From CAYXZQ01 sp964469935 (GTDB lineage Archaea > Nanobdellota > Nanobdellia > Woesearchaeales > DSVV01), in assembly GCA_964469935.1 (NCBI GenBank), contig CAYXZQ010000015.1, positions 1 to 36,216 of the forward strand: DNA of 36,216 bases, in the 5' to 3' direction. Below, piece by piece: positions 7,369-16,096 of this stretch (positions are counted from its first letter, which is position 1; every line of letters starts with the position of its first letter). The notes below the pieces were generated by a model. The model had not been told where the DNA came from, made no database searches, and saw nothing but the letters and a program-made list of their open reading frames with translations. The position numbers were made by a program, and so were the translations under genes.

Positions 7369-10119
7369 TTATCCTTTCAGGTAGATGGCAAGCAGTCCGG
7401 CGATGACCATCACGTCAAGGAACAAAAATCCAAGGAACTTCCTGTTGCCGGAGTTGAAGAGCATGTCCTTAAATCTTCCGAGAGTGCTCCTGTGGGTGTC
7501 TGACCGCTGCGTGTTCTCCTGCTGGACCGAGTATTCGTACCTTGGGTAGGTGGGCTGGCTCTGCACAGGGATCACCTCCTCGGTCTGGTGAGTTTGTGTC
7601 CTGTTCGCCTGCTCGAGGACCGTCTGCCTGTCCAGGAGGTTGATCTTCAGGGTGGCCTCTAGATCGTCAATCGACAGCAGCGTGATGTTGATGTCATCGA
7701 CATAGTCTCCCTGTATGTTGTAGCTGTTTGTCTCTCCAATGCCTATGACGTCCTCCATGTCGCCCGGTGATATACCGAACTTTACAAGCCTGTTGCTCAT
7801 CTCTTCTATCTGCAGGGTGAATGTCTCGTTTGCGACATCAAAGCTTACCTCGTCCCTGTAGGCGCCGGTGAAGAATAGTTCCCCTCCCCGGAATTCAACG
7901 ACCTTCACAGTTGGCTGGGGTGAGCCTCCACTGCTGCTTCCGCCGCCTCCACCGCCAGATGATCCTCCTCCGCTGCCGGTGTCACCAGTGTCTGTTTCTG
8001 CGCTTGAGCCTGAGGTGTCGGTTGTATCCCCGGTTGTGCCGCCAGTGCTGCCGGTCATGCCTGATCCTGCCGGCAGGTTCTCTGCATTCTTGCCTGTGCC
8101 TGACGGTGTGTAGGATGTGTCATCGGTCAACAGGAACTTGTCCAGGGCTGAGTTGTATTCTCTCTGTTTCACGATTATCGTGTGCTTGCCTTTCGAGAGC
8201 TTGAACACTGCCGGGCTTGCGCCTGTGTTCCTGTCATTGACCATCTGCCAGTCCCAAGAAGTAGCCGGTGCCAGGTCCCAGAGCCTGTCCCCTGTATTGT
8301 CCACATTGATGTAGAACGAGTTCTGGTCTCCTGCAGGGGCCATGACCCTTCCCCATATGATGTAATTGCCGGCTTCCTGGATGTTGACAGTGTATGTCGC
8401 TTCACCCTTGGTGTCTTTGCTTGAAGGGTCGGATATATACTGTCCATTGGATGCGGACTTGTCGTTTCTCACTGCCATAGGTGCGATGATCTCCGTAGTC
8501 ATCTCTGCCTCCAACCAGTGGGATTCTCCCGATGCTGAGGACGATCCTGTATCTGAGGTGCTGCTTGAGCTGCTTGATGGGCTGCTGCTTGATGAACTGC
8601 TTCCCGAGCTTGTGCTGCTGCTTGATGAACTGCTTCCCGAGCTTGTGCTGCTGCTTGAGCTGCTCGATGAACTGCTTCCCGAACACGGCACAGCGCCGAC
8701 ATAGCTGCCTTTCGATGACATGGTGCAGGCTACGCCCGACGGCCTGTAGTTGCTGTTGAAATTGGGGTTGGCCTGCTTGCTGTGCCTGTCCCAGTTCGAC
8801 GGCGCTGCTTTGCTTGAAAGCGCGGATGCTAGTGTCTTGTACTCTGTCGATGAAGAATCAGAATTCCAGTACCTGAAGAGCCCGCCGTTGTCAGTCCTAT
8901 AGTACAGGTTATAATCATATCTGACACCCTGTGACGCGAGTCCTGACTTCTCGATCAGCCTCTCACTGGAATCTGTGTAGAATATATTGTCGTACCAATA
9001 CACATCCCTTATTATGCCTGACTTGCTATCAGTGGTGTAGATGCCCTTGCCCCCTACGCAGGTGTTGCTGTAGATGTCCATGTTCTTCAGGGGCTGGTCG
9101 TCTATTACCTTGAAGCATTCGCCGTAATACCTCGTCCCGCTGCTGTCCCACAGCTCGTCTTTGTTCGCGACGAGGACGTTGCCGTAGATATAGCACTTAC
9201 CCTGGGTCGCATCAGCCGGCGAAAGGCTCACCCCAACGAAAGCATTACTGACCTTGTTGTTGTAGTATCTCCCTCCGTAGCAATAGTTCTCGATCTCGAT
9301 CGCGTCGTCGAATATGTTGCTGAGGGTGTTGTCGTGGACCAGGATGCCTTTGAACTTGCCAGTGCTCCGAGAATACGAGAGTATACCGTTGAAATAGCCG
9401 GTTATGTCATTTCCGTATATCTCGAGTCCGGAATAGTCGTCCTGGAGGAACATCGCGCTTGTCTCGTAGATAGTGGACTTCATGCTGCTCCATGGTTTGC
9501 CTGTCGGCGTCTGCGAGAGGGCATTGTCCGTGATTATGACATTGGTCGAGCTCCTGATGTCCAGGGCCTTTGCCTCATCGGATATCATGTTGCCGCTAAT
9601 CGTGATGTCAGATGAATCCTCACAGCGTATGCCGCTCGTGTCGTCCGTGACTGTGCCTGACATCTGGAGGTTGCTCACTTCTACGTTCTTGCGGCCATTG
9701 ATTACTATGGTCGGGGTCTTGCTCTTTTTTGTCAGGACAACTTTCCCGTCTCCTATCAGGCGGACATTGTCGTTCATGTTCAGGGAATCGCCTAGCACGT
9801 ATTCGCCCTTCGGCAGGATTATCGTTATCGACTGCCCCTTATGGGAGTCCATCAGTTTCTGTATCGCGCTGAGATCATCCTTGCTGTCGCCTGGCTTTGC
9901 ACCGTAGTCCGTCGCGACGTAGCAGTTGCTGTCGGAAGCGCATGCTGAAGCAGTTGTCGGACCGCTTGTGGCGGCAGCTGAAGCAGAATTTATACTGACC
10001 GCAATCATGGCAATCACAGCAAGAGCAATAAAAGAAAATGCGATTGTCCGCGCCCCTGCCCTCTTGAATCCGTCTTTTATTTTTGTTTTGCTAATGTATT
10101 CTCTCTCTTGATGTTTCAT
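7369..10119 (-). CDS. Secreted beta-helix protein with Ser-rich stalk, CBM35-like domain and C-terminal membrane anchor
   Basis: 916 aa. ATG at 10119 is preceded by GGAAGG 11 nt upstream. A signal segment (about 26-50, ending SASAAA) leads into a right-handed beta-helix (about 65-475). This paralog opens with a shorter first part (DYGAKPGDSKDDLSAIQKL, typical of pectate-lyase-like helices) than its neighbours. Then come an almost pure Ser/Thr/Gly stalk (about 476-531), one carbohydrate-binding-like domain (about 535-675, HWLEAE...YIIWGRV...HTIIVKQRE), a Gly/Ser linker, the same Ig-like beta domain as in the giant protein (about 738-840) and a final membrane helix in the last 20 residues. The CGDG repeats are replaced by the Ser stalk, a likely O-glycosylation zone. 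It should be displayed on the cell surface; enzymatic activity is unproven. Confidence 0.9.
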   Translation of the reverse strand: MKHQEREYISKTKIKDGFKRAGARTIAFSFIALAVIAMIAVSINSASAAATSGPTTASACASDSNCYVATDYGAKPGDSKDDLSAIQKLMDSHKGQSITIILPKGEYVLGDSLNMNDNVRLIGDGKVVLTKKSKTPTIVINGRKNVEVSNLQMSGTVTDDTSGIRCEDSSDITISGNMISDEAKALDIRSSTNVIITDNALSQTPTGKPWSSMKSTIYETSAMFLQDDYSGLEIYGNDITGYFNGILSYSRSTGKFKGILVHDNTLSNIFDDAIEIENYCYGGRYYNNKVSNAFVGVSLSPADATQGKCYIYGNVLVANKDELWDSSGTRYYGECFKVIDDQPLKNMDIYSNTCVGGKGIYTTDSKSGIIRDVYWYDNIFYTDSSERLIEKSGLASQGVRYDYNLYYRTDNGGLFRYWNSDSSSTEYKTLASALSSKAAPSNWDRHSKQANPNFNSNYRPSGVACTMSSKGSYVGAVPCSGSSSSSSSSSSTSSGSSSSSSSTSSGSSSSSSSPSSSSSSTSDTGSSSASGESHWLEAEMTTEIIAPMAVRNDKSASNGQYISDPSSKDTKGEATYTVNIQEAGNYIIWGRVMAPAGDQNSFYINVDNTGDRLWDLAPATSWDWQMVNDRNTGASPAVFKLSKGKHTIIVKQREYNSALDKFLLTDDTSYTPSGTGKNAENLPAGSGMTGSTGGTTGDTTDTSGSSAETDTGDTGSGGGSSGGGGGGSSSGGSPQPTVKVVEFRGGELFFTGAYRDEVSFDVANETFTLQIEEMSNRLVKFGISPGDMEDVIGIGETNSYNIQGDYVDDINITLLSIDDLEATLKINLLDRQTVLEQANRTQTHQTEEVIPVQSQPTYPRYEYSVQQENTQRSDTHRSTLGRFKDMLFNSGNRKFLGFLFLDVMVIAGLLAIYLKG
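8591..8683. repeat. 33-bp exact tandem repeat inside the Ser-rich stalk
   Basis: A 33-bp unit starting GATGAACTGCTTCCCGAGCT occurs exactly at 8591-8623 and 8624-8656, with a partial third copy at 8667-8683. Read on the minus strand it codes for Ser with scattered Thr and Gly. The exact identity suggests recent slippage, so stalk length may vary between strains. Confidence 0.85.
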
Positions 10120-10405
10120 TGATATCTATTCCTTCCTTGGGCCACTCGTTTGCAAAAGATGCTACCACTGTAATCAATGTCACTTCGATATCCTTTCTTA
10201 CATCTTTACTTATCAAATAATAAATATTATTATCTGGTAAGTACATCTTACGATTTCTTTACTCATTTATTAAGTTTATTGTAGTTTAAAATATATAATG
10301 ATTCTGCAATGATAATAAATATTGGAATTTTGTCGACGACAATTATCAGATATGATTATCAGAATCATATAATTTGGCTGTTTTTTTGTTATTAACTGGT
10401 AAGTA
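10120..10405. promoter_or_regulatory. AT-rich upstream region of the Ser-stalk beta-helix gene, with repeats
   Basis: This 286-bp gap holds no convincing gene. It contains an 8-bp inverted repeat (ATATGATT 10350-10357, AATCATAT 10363-10370), a direct repeat ATTATCAGA at 10342-10350 and 10355-10363, and two copies of CTGGTAAGTA at 10234-10243 and 10396-10405. TATA-like AT tracts on the minus strand lie near 10215-10230 and 10287-10299, so the message would have a leader, in agreement with the GGAAGG ribosome-binding site. Confidence 0.45.
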
Positions 10406-12157
10406 TCAGTCCTGGCCGATGCATGGCAGGGCTCCCACATAGCTTCCTGCCTGCGACATGCTGCATGCGGTAGAGCCGCTCTTCGGCCTGAAGTCCATGG
10501 CAGCCGGATCGTTGAACATAGGATCGGCCTGGCTGCTGTGCCTGTCCCAGTTTCCAGGGTCCTTCTTGCTTATGAGGGCAGAGGATAGAGTGGTGAACTC
10601 CTGGGTGCCGTGGTCGTCGTTCCAGTACTTGAAAATGACGCCCCTGTCTTTCCTGAAATACAGGTTGTAGTCGTATCTGACGCCTGCTGATGCAAGCCCG
10701 GATTTCTCGATGAGCACCTCGTCCTCAGAATAGAAAATGTTGTCCTTCCATAGCGTGTTCTTCTGCGTGTTTGTGTTGTCTGAAGTCGTGTATATCCCCC
10801 TACCAGCGCAGGTGTTGTTTGTGAAATACACGTTCTGCAGCGGCTTGTCGGCTATTATCTTGAAGCATTCTCCCTTGTCCCTGAATCCAGAGTGGTCCCA
10901 AAGGATCCTCTTGTCAGGGACAAGGACATTGTTATGGACCGTGCATCTCTTCTCCCTGGCATCCACCGGCGAGAGGCTGATTGCGACGAATGAGTCGTAT
11001 ATGGTGTTGTTGTAGAAATCACCACCGTTGCAGTAGTCCTCTATCTCCAGCCCGTCGTCGTATATGTCGTGGATAATGTTGTCATAGACCTCTATACCGC
11101 TGAATTTTCCTGTCGATGTTGAATATACCATGATGCCGTTGAAGTATCCGCTCACACTGTTTCCGAACACATCCATTCCGGCCTTGTCATCCTGCAGCCA
11201 GATTCCCGAGGTCTCCATGGCGCTCATCTTCATGTCGTCGTTCCATGACCAGCCGTCTCCCGGCTTCATCCGTACATTGTTGTCTCCTATCGTGATGTCG
11301 TGCGAGGTCTTTACGTCTATGCCCTGCAGCCCGCCCTCGACAGTGTTGTTGCTTATGAATATGCCCTCGCTGTTCCTGATGCTTATGCCTTTGTTGCCGT
11401 CCCGGATGATGAAACCTGATATCTCGAGGCGTTTCGCGTCGACCTTGTCCAGCATGAACACTATGCTGTCTGATATCGAGAGCCCGATGCTGTTCGGGTC
11501 CTTGTCATTGTCGTCGAACCTGATGTAAAGCCTTTTCTTGCCTGATTCATAGAATACGCCTTCCGGGTTCTTTGCATCCTTGAGCTGTGAAAGGCTTTTC
11601 TGCTTGGTGAAATGAGGGCTGTAGGTGAACAGGCTCACGCCCGAGTCCGCATACCGCGCGACAACCTCGTCAGGGGAGCTGCGGGCAAAGTCAGTATACC
11701 ACAGGTTGTCCGATGCGCTGCCTGCGAATTTCCACACCTGACCGGGGGGATTTTCATATCCTGCCATTGCTGTCGTCAGGACAGGATGCTCACCGGGATA
11801 GGCTTTGACTGCAGTGTCTTTTGAGAATGTCCTGCCGCTGATGGAGAACGGCTCCCTGCTCCTGTATGTGCCTTCAAGGACATATATCGTGTCGCCGTCC
11901 CTGAATTTATCGAGCGCAGCCCCCAGGCTGCACCAGGGGGTATCGCTGCTGAGTGCCCTGGACCTTGAATATGAATCGTGGCAGTTCGGGTTGTTCTGGT
12001 CCACGAACAAAACATTTTTCCCGTCTGCAAGTCCCATGATGTCGGAATTGGTGACAGGATATTTAGGGGTGCATGCAGCCAGAAGCAGAAGGATTGCTGC
12101 AGCGGCAAGCAGGAAAAATTCGCTCTGTGTCATTCTGCTTGCTGACTTGCTTTTCAT
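10406..12157 (-). CDS. Lipoprotein-type right-handed beta-helix protein
   Basis: 583 aa from the ATG at 12157. The frame continues upstream to an ATG at 12271, but the extra 38 residues look non-coding and would cover a TATA-like sequence, so I prefer the start directly before the signal peptide. The N-terminus is a typical lipoprotein signal (hydrophobic run, then LLAAC with Cys29 as the lipidation site). The remainder is one beta-helix very like the other three paralogs (ADGKNVLFVDQNN, TPWCSLGAAL, IEDYCNGGDFY, GECFKIIA, GSYVGALPC) and stops where they add CGDG repeats or a Ser stalk. It is thus the simplest family member, tethered by lipid instead of a helix. Function unknown; perhaps glycan binding or lysis. 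Confidence 0.88.
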   Translation of the reverse strand: MKSKSASRMTQSEFFLLAAAAILLLLAACTPKYPVTNSDIMGLADGKNVLFVDQNNPNCHDSYSRSRALSSDTPWCSLGAALDKFRDGDTIYVLEGTYRSREPFSISGRTFSKDTAVKAYPGEHPVLTTAMAGYENPPGQVWKFAGSASDNLWYTDFARSSPDEVVARYADSGVSLFTYSPHFTKQKSLSQLKDAKNPEGVFYESGKKRLYIRFDDNDKDPNSIGLSISDSIVFMLDKVDAKRLEISGFIIRDGNKGISIRNSEGIFISNNTVEGGLQGIDVKTSHDITIGDNNVRMKPGDGWSWNDDMKMSAMETSGIWLQDDKAGMDVFGNSVSGYFNGIMVYSTSTGKFSGIEVYDNIIHDIYDDGLEIEDYCNGGDFYNNTIYDSFVAISLSPVDAREKRCTVHNNVLVPDKRILWDHSGFRDKGECFKIIADKPLQNVYFTNNTCAGRGIYTTSDNTNTQKNTLWKDNIFYSEDEVLIEKSGLASAGVRYDYNLYFRKDRGVIFKYWNDDHGTQEFTTLSSALISKKDPGNWDRHSSQADPMFNDPAAMDFRPKSGSTACSMSQAGSYVGALPCIGQD

Positions 12158-12262
12158 ATTGAACCCGAACCCCGCATTATTATCCGGCCAGTCCGCTCCC
12201 AACGGTAACCATGCCAAAAATGTTTGTTCAGATAATGGCTTTTGCAGACGGAAATATCCTCT

Positions 12263-12300
12263 ATTTATCAATTTTTGTCCTATTATTGCAGAATTCTGCA
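12263..12300 (-). promoter_or_regulatory. Possible promoter with 14-bp palindrome
   Basis: A perfect palindrome TGCAGAATTCTGCA (12287-12300) lies just upstream of a TATA-like AAAATTGATAAATAG on the minus strand (12263-12277). The predicted message for the 10406-12157 gene would have a leader of about 85 nt. A palindrome this short is expected by chance a couple of times in this window, so support is weak. Confidence 0.3.
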
Positions 12301-12345
12301 GGACTCATCCTGTGCTATGGCTTATCAGGACCAACTGTCACGATA

Positions 12346-13248
12346 TCAGACATTCTCGTTGTTGTGATTTGCGCCGTATATGCAGTCATCCTGGTAAGTC
12401 GGGTCGCTAATCTTGCTGCAGTAGCTCTCGCCGTAAAGCACTCCCAGGTTGCCGAAGCAGTCCTCTTTCTCGCTGCCGCTGAGCTTGTTGCAGAAATCGA
12501 TATTGTAGTCCTCGTCAGTGTTGATGCACAGGTTGATCTGGTCGAAGGCGCCGCGGATCAGGGCAGCTGACAGTGACTGGCCATTGTCAAGCGTGATGTC
12601 GACCTGCGTCATCGCCGGGAACAATACTGTCTTGTCCTCGTTGACCTTTATCTGGGCCCAGTCATGGATGTCCCAGGATTGGGATTTGTCCTGGTTGTAC
12701 AGCTTATATGTATAGTCCGGGTCATCCAGCTTGAAATCCACCAGGCTGAACACGAACTTTGTGCCGTCTGAATCTATCTTGATGTCATCACCTTTCTTCA
12801 GTTCCCTGTTATAGTAACAGATGTTCATCTGATCCCTGAAATAGGTCCCCAATTCAGAGGACTTGACGCCTACGTATTCGCTATTGCTTGAGCTGCCGGA
12901 TCCCTGGGTCTCGTCAGTCTGAGTCTCAGGAGGGACGGTCTGCTGCTGTTCCTGGGTGCTTTCATTCTCGACTGTCGCCGGAGGCGTGACAGGCAATGTC
13001 TCCCCGCTTTCCTGCTGGCTTGTCTGATTCTCCACAGTGGCTGTTCCGTTTGCCTGTGTCTCATTCATTGCAGGCAGAGAAGGCTGTGAAGTGTTCACGG
13101 CATTCTGGGTACCATTATTCTGGACATTAGAATTTGATGAATTAGAAGAAGGAAGATTTATCTGGACAGACTGCTGGTTGTTGCAGCCGACTGCAAGCAT
13201 CAGCAGTGATGCAAGCAAAATCATTAAAACAATATTTGCAGTTTTCAT
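12346..13248 (-). CDS. Secreted lipoprotein with Gln/Thr-rich linker and Cys-rich C-terminus
   Basis: 300 aa. The signal peptide ends in a clear lipobox (LAVGC, Cys22). A low-complexity Asn/Gln/Thr/Glu/Pro linker runs to about residue 123. A folded domain follows (about 125-240, SELGTYFRDQMNICYYNRELKKGDDIKI...). The C-terminus has a repeated cysteine pattern (FCNKLSGSEKEDCFGNLG, then YCSKISDPTYQDDCIYG) that I recall from DPANN secreted proteins. I do not recognise the middle domain and assign no function. TTATAAAT at 13273-13280 implies a leaderless start. It has its own promoter, divergent from the polysaccharide operon. Confidence 0.85.
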   Translation of the reverse strand: MKTANIVLMILLASLLMLAVGCNNQQSVQINLPSSNSSNSNVQNNGTQNAVNTSQPSLPAMNETQANGTATVENQTSQQESGETLPVTPPATVENESTQEQQQTVPPETQTDETQGSGSSSNSEYVGVKSSELGTYFRDQMNICYYNRELKKGDDIKIDSDGTKFVFSLVDFKLDDPDYTYKLYNQDKSQSWDIHDWAQIKVNEDKTVLFPAMTQVDITLDNGQSLSAALIRGAFDQINLCINTDEDYNIDFCNKLSGSEKEDCFGNLGVLYGESYCSKISDPTYQDDCIYGANHNNENV

Positions 13249-13272
13249 CCAGGCAGGGGTGAACGTGGATGC

Positions 13273-13280
13273 TTATAAAT
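13273..13280 (-). promoter_or_regulatory. TATA box of the lipoprotein gene
   Basis: ATTTATAA on the minus strand, centred 28-29 bp before the ATG at 13248; leaderless spacing. Confidence 0.6.
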
Positions 13281-13383
13281 ATTTTTCCATTGTGTCCTCG
13301 CGAGGATTTTATTCGCTGCTCCTGATGGGAAGCGTTCATGCCCGTGCCTGCATATTCTTTAAACTTGTGCAAACGGATAAATA

Positions 13384-13391
13384 TTTATAAA
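13384..13391 (+). promoter_or_regulatory. TATA box of the polysaccharide operon
   Basis: TTTATAAA within AAATATTTATAAAT, centred 28-29 bp before the ATG at 13416. It probably drives the overlapping genes from the flippase onward. Confidence 0.65.
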
Positions 13392-13415
13392 TAGGTCTTC
13401 ATTGTCCTTTGCAGG

Positions 13416-14678
13416 ATGGAATTCCAGCGGATAGCAAAGGACGCGACAAACCTATTTGCAGGCAGGGTAGGCACGACCATAATCGGCGCTGTAAATCTCA
13501 TGATCCTTACGAGGCTGCTCACCACGGCCGACATGGGAAAGTATTCCCTGTTCCTCATGGTCGTCAACCTTGCAGTCACCATGGGCCTGACCTGGTCTGA
13601 CACGTCCATTGTCCGGTACGGCAGGGAGGAATACGTCAATCACAAAAAGATCAACCAGACGTTCTGGGCAAGGCTCTATCTCTTCGTCCCAGTCATGATA
13701 TTTATCATCATCGCGTTTTTCGTCTTCTCGGGACCCATCACCGCGTACGTGGGCATAAGCAGGACCTGGATAATATTCCTCATAGTTCTGTTCGTGCTCA
13801 ACGGGACCCTGAATTTCGTCTCGAGGACATTCCAGAGCATAGACCAGATGAAGAAGTCAGCCTACATCCAGTTTTTCCAGAAGCTTATCTACCTGGTCGG
13901 GCTCGCGCTGCTCTTCGCCGGGCTGTTCAAGACAGACCTCCTCATCATATGGTCCTTTTTAAGCATAAGCTTCCTCTTGACCCTTGTCGTGAACGTCATC
14001 ATGCTCGACAAGTCGGTCATCATGCCCTTCAGGTACAACAAGGAATATTTCAGGAAGATATGGAGCTATTCCTGGCCGCAGCTGATGGGCTTTTCAGGGC
14101 TTTACATAATAAACTACATCGATCTCTACGTCATAAGGAGATACATGACCCTGGGTGACGTCGGCGTATACAGCGTCTCATACAACGGCTTCACAATAAT
14201 CTGCACGATGATAATGATCCTGAACACGCTGTTCATGCCACTGATCGTCGAATATAGGTCGAGTAAGAGATTCGACATGATCAGGGACTACCTCAAGAAG
14301 CTGCCTCTGTTTTCAGGAGCCTGGATAGTGCTTGTTGGGATAGGCATCCTGCTCTCGAGGTATCTGATTCCCTTCCTTTTCTCATCCAAGTACGTCGATT
14401 CCATCCCTTCCTTCAACATCCTGCTGATCACGTCAATATTCTATTTTGTATCCATATATCTGCTGCCGATTGTCAACACATTTGACTATATAATCTACTC
14501 CCAGGTGTTCAACATCGCGAAGTCCATCGTGAATATCGTCGGTGATTTCGTGTTCGTACCGCGCTACGGCATCATCGGGGCCGCATACGGCACGCTGCTG
14601 GCCTATGCCTTCGGGCTTGCCTGCAGCGCCGTCCTTGTCTATGTGAAGAGAAAGATCATCCTGGGTATCTCGGAGTGA
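13416..14678 (+). CDS. Wzx-type polysaccharide flippase
   Basis: 420 aa, with about twelve hydrophobic segments spread over its whole length, as in the Wzx/RfbX branch of the MOP exporter superfamily. The N-terminal TRLLTTADMGKYSLFLMV stretch and the C-terminal PRYGIIGAAYGTLLAYAFG match the family's usual ends. Such proteins move undecaprenyl- or dolichyl-linked oligosaccharide units across the membrane to the outside. It is the first gene of a long operon of glycosyltransferases, a polymerase and a sugar-phosphate transferase, which supports the role. The next gene starts with GTG inside its stop codon. Confidence 0.88.
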   Translation: MEFQRIAKDATNLFAGRVGTTIIGAVNLMILTRLLTTADMGKYSLFLMVVNLAVTMGLTWSDTSIVRYGREEYVNHKKINQTFWARLYLFVPVMIFIIIAFFVFSGPITAYVGISRTWIIFLIVLFVLNGTLNFVSRTFQSIDQMKKSAYIQFFQKLIYLVGLALLFAGLFKTDLLIIWSFLSISFLLTLVVNVIMLDKSVIMPFRYNKEYFRKIWSYSWPQLMGFSGLYIINYIDLYVIRRYMTLGDVGVYSVSYNGFTIICTMIMILNTLFMPLIVEYRSSKRFDMIRDYLKKLPLFSGAWIVLVGIGILLSRYLIPFLFSSKYVDSIPSFNILLITSIFYFVSIYLLPIVNTFDYIIYSQVFNIAKSIVNIVGDFVFVPRYGIIGAAYGTLLAYAFGLACSAVLVYVKRKIILGISE

Positions 14679-16096
14679 GCAAAATCAGCATCAAACTGGA
14701 AGTCAGGGGGGAAACCGGCCGGGATAAAGGCACCTTTCTTTTCAGGGACAGCCTGATATCGACGGGAAGGAAGGGAAGCATTGTGACAGTTTCTGAAGAG
14801 GAGGTTGTGATGCTTCCTGATGTCACAGGCATCGACAAGCTGTATTACAGGATTGATGGCGACCGCCTGATGGTCTCAGGCAGGTTCAAGGATTTTCTGC
14901 CTGCTGCGATCGACAGCCGTTTCATCAAATTCCAGATAAAGAAGGGCTATGTCCCCTATCCTTTTACTATTCTAGACGGCGTGAAGAAAGCGCCTCCAGG
15001 TCTCAGGACTGTCATCAGCGCAGGAAAAGACGGCGTTCTCTCCTGCAGCTATGATGCCGGAAGCGAGCTCGACCTGTTCTCGAAAACCAGAGGTTTCAAA
15101 AAGGGAGATTTCAGGACGGATTTTACAGACGCCATGACAGTCATCAAAAGCAAGGGGCTCGTCTCCTCGCTCAGCGGGGGCTTCGATTCCCTGCTGCTGA
15201 CGGTCCTATACAGGGACAGGTGCAGGCACCTGCTCCATTTTGCAGAGAAGAAGTCCGCCGAACCCGGCGGCATCTCGAAACTGTTTTCAGGCATGAAATT
15301 GACTGTCGTCGACAATGATGAGAGCATCACAACTGCTGACAGGAAGGGATACTTCAGCAGCATCGATGAGCCTCTCTGCGACTCCGCAGGTTTTGCCGAA
15401 TACCTGATGGTGAACAGGCTAACAAAGGACTTGGGGGGCAGGCAGCTTGCAGTCATGAACGGCCAGGCTGCCGATGCATTGTACTGCAACGGGCTGATGT
15501 ATTACCGGAATTACGTGTCAGGCGTGATGCCAAAGATTGCCTGGGCTGCCAGGCCTGATGGTGCAGGACCGACAGTCGGAAGGACAATTTCTGCAAGGAT
15601 AAGGAAATATCTAATAGACACCAGGACGCGCTTTTTCAATTTCTATTTCCCAGCAGATGCTGGAGCCGAAGCCCAAAAGGAGTTTGAGACATTATATGAT
15701 ATATACGCAAGTGGGATAAGGAATGATTCTACGAACTTTCTTGCAGCCCTCGTATTCATGCTGAAGTATTCCCTGCACGGGGTCGAGAAGATAAGGGTGT
15801 CGGCAAGGGCCAACAGCATGGGATACTTCCTGCCGTTCATGGCCCCGGAGGCTGTCAGGCTCGCTTACTCCGTCCCGTCAAGGTTCAAGGTCGGCAGGAA
15901 GGCAGGCAAGAGGATACTGAGGGACTCTTTTCCCGAGCTGGGGAGCGAGGGATATGAGATAGGGGCGTTCCTTCCCCAGAGGCTCAAGGAAAGGCTTGCG
16001 GGAAGGGACATTTCCAGAGGGGGCTATGAAAAATATTTTTTTGGAGCCTGGGCAGAAGAGAATAATATCAGCCATGATGAGGTGACCGGAGAATGA
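14675..16096 (+). CDS. Asparagine-synthetase-like amidotransferase without the glutaminase cysteine
   Basis: 473 aa, starting at a GTG that overlaps the flippase stop (GTGA). Residues 165-172 (SLSGGFDS) are the PP-loop that binds ATP in the AsnB synthetase domain. The region before it keeps the end of the Ntn glutaminase half (SGRFKDFLPAA, then KKGYVPYPFTILDGVKKAPPG) but has no Met-Cys start, so the nucleophile that frees ammonia from glutamine is missing. It may use free ammonia or another amine, or activate a carboxylate for a different transfer. Amidotransferases of this family occur in bacterial exosortase/EPS loci, where they are thought to amidate sugar acids of the polymer. The exact substrate is unknown. 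Confidence 0.8.
   Translation: MSKISIKLEVRGETGRDKGTFLFRDSLISTGRKGSIVTVSEEEVVMLPDVTGIDKLYYRIDGDRLMVSGRFKDFLPAAIDSRFIKFQIKKGYVPYPFTILDGVKKAPPGLRTVISAGKDGVLSCSYDAGSELDLFSKTRGFKKGDFRTDFTDAMTVIKSKGLVSSLSGGFDSLLLTVLYRDRCRHLLHFAEKKSAEPGGISKLFSGMKLTVVDNDESITTADRKGYFSSIDEPLCDSAGFAEYLMVNRLTKDLGGRQLAVMNGQAADALYCNGLMYYRNYVSGVMPKIAWAARPDGAGPTVGRTISARIRKYLIDTRTRFFNFYFPADAGAEAQKEFETLYDIYASGIRNDSTNFLAALVFMLKYSLHGVEKIRVSARANSMGYFLPFMAPEAVRLAYSVPSRFKVGRKAGKRILRDSFPELGSEGYEIGAFLPQRLKERLAGRDISRGGYEKYFFGAWAEENNISHDEVTGE

Noticed and set aside
10330..10342. TTGTCG-A-CGACAA inverted repeat
   Set aside because: A one-base loop cannot form a hairpin, and a repeat of this size is expected by chance in a window of this length.
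12158..12271. 38-residue N-terminal extension of the lipoprotein beta-helix gene
   Set aside because: It does not resemble a signal peptide, would overlap a TATA-like sequence, and the lipobox signal begins at the later ATG.
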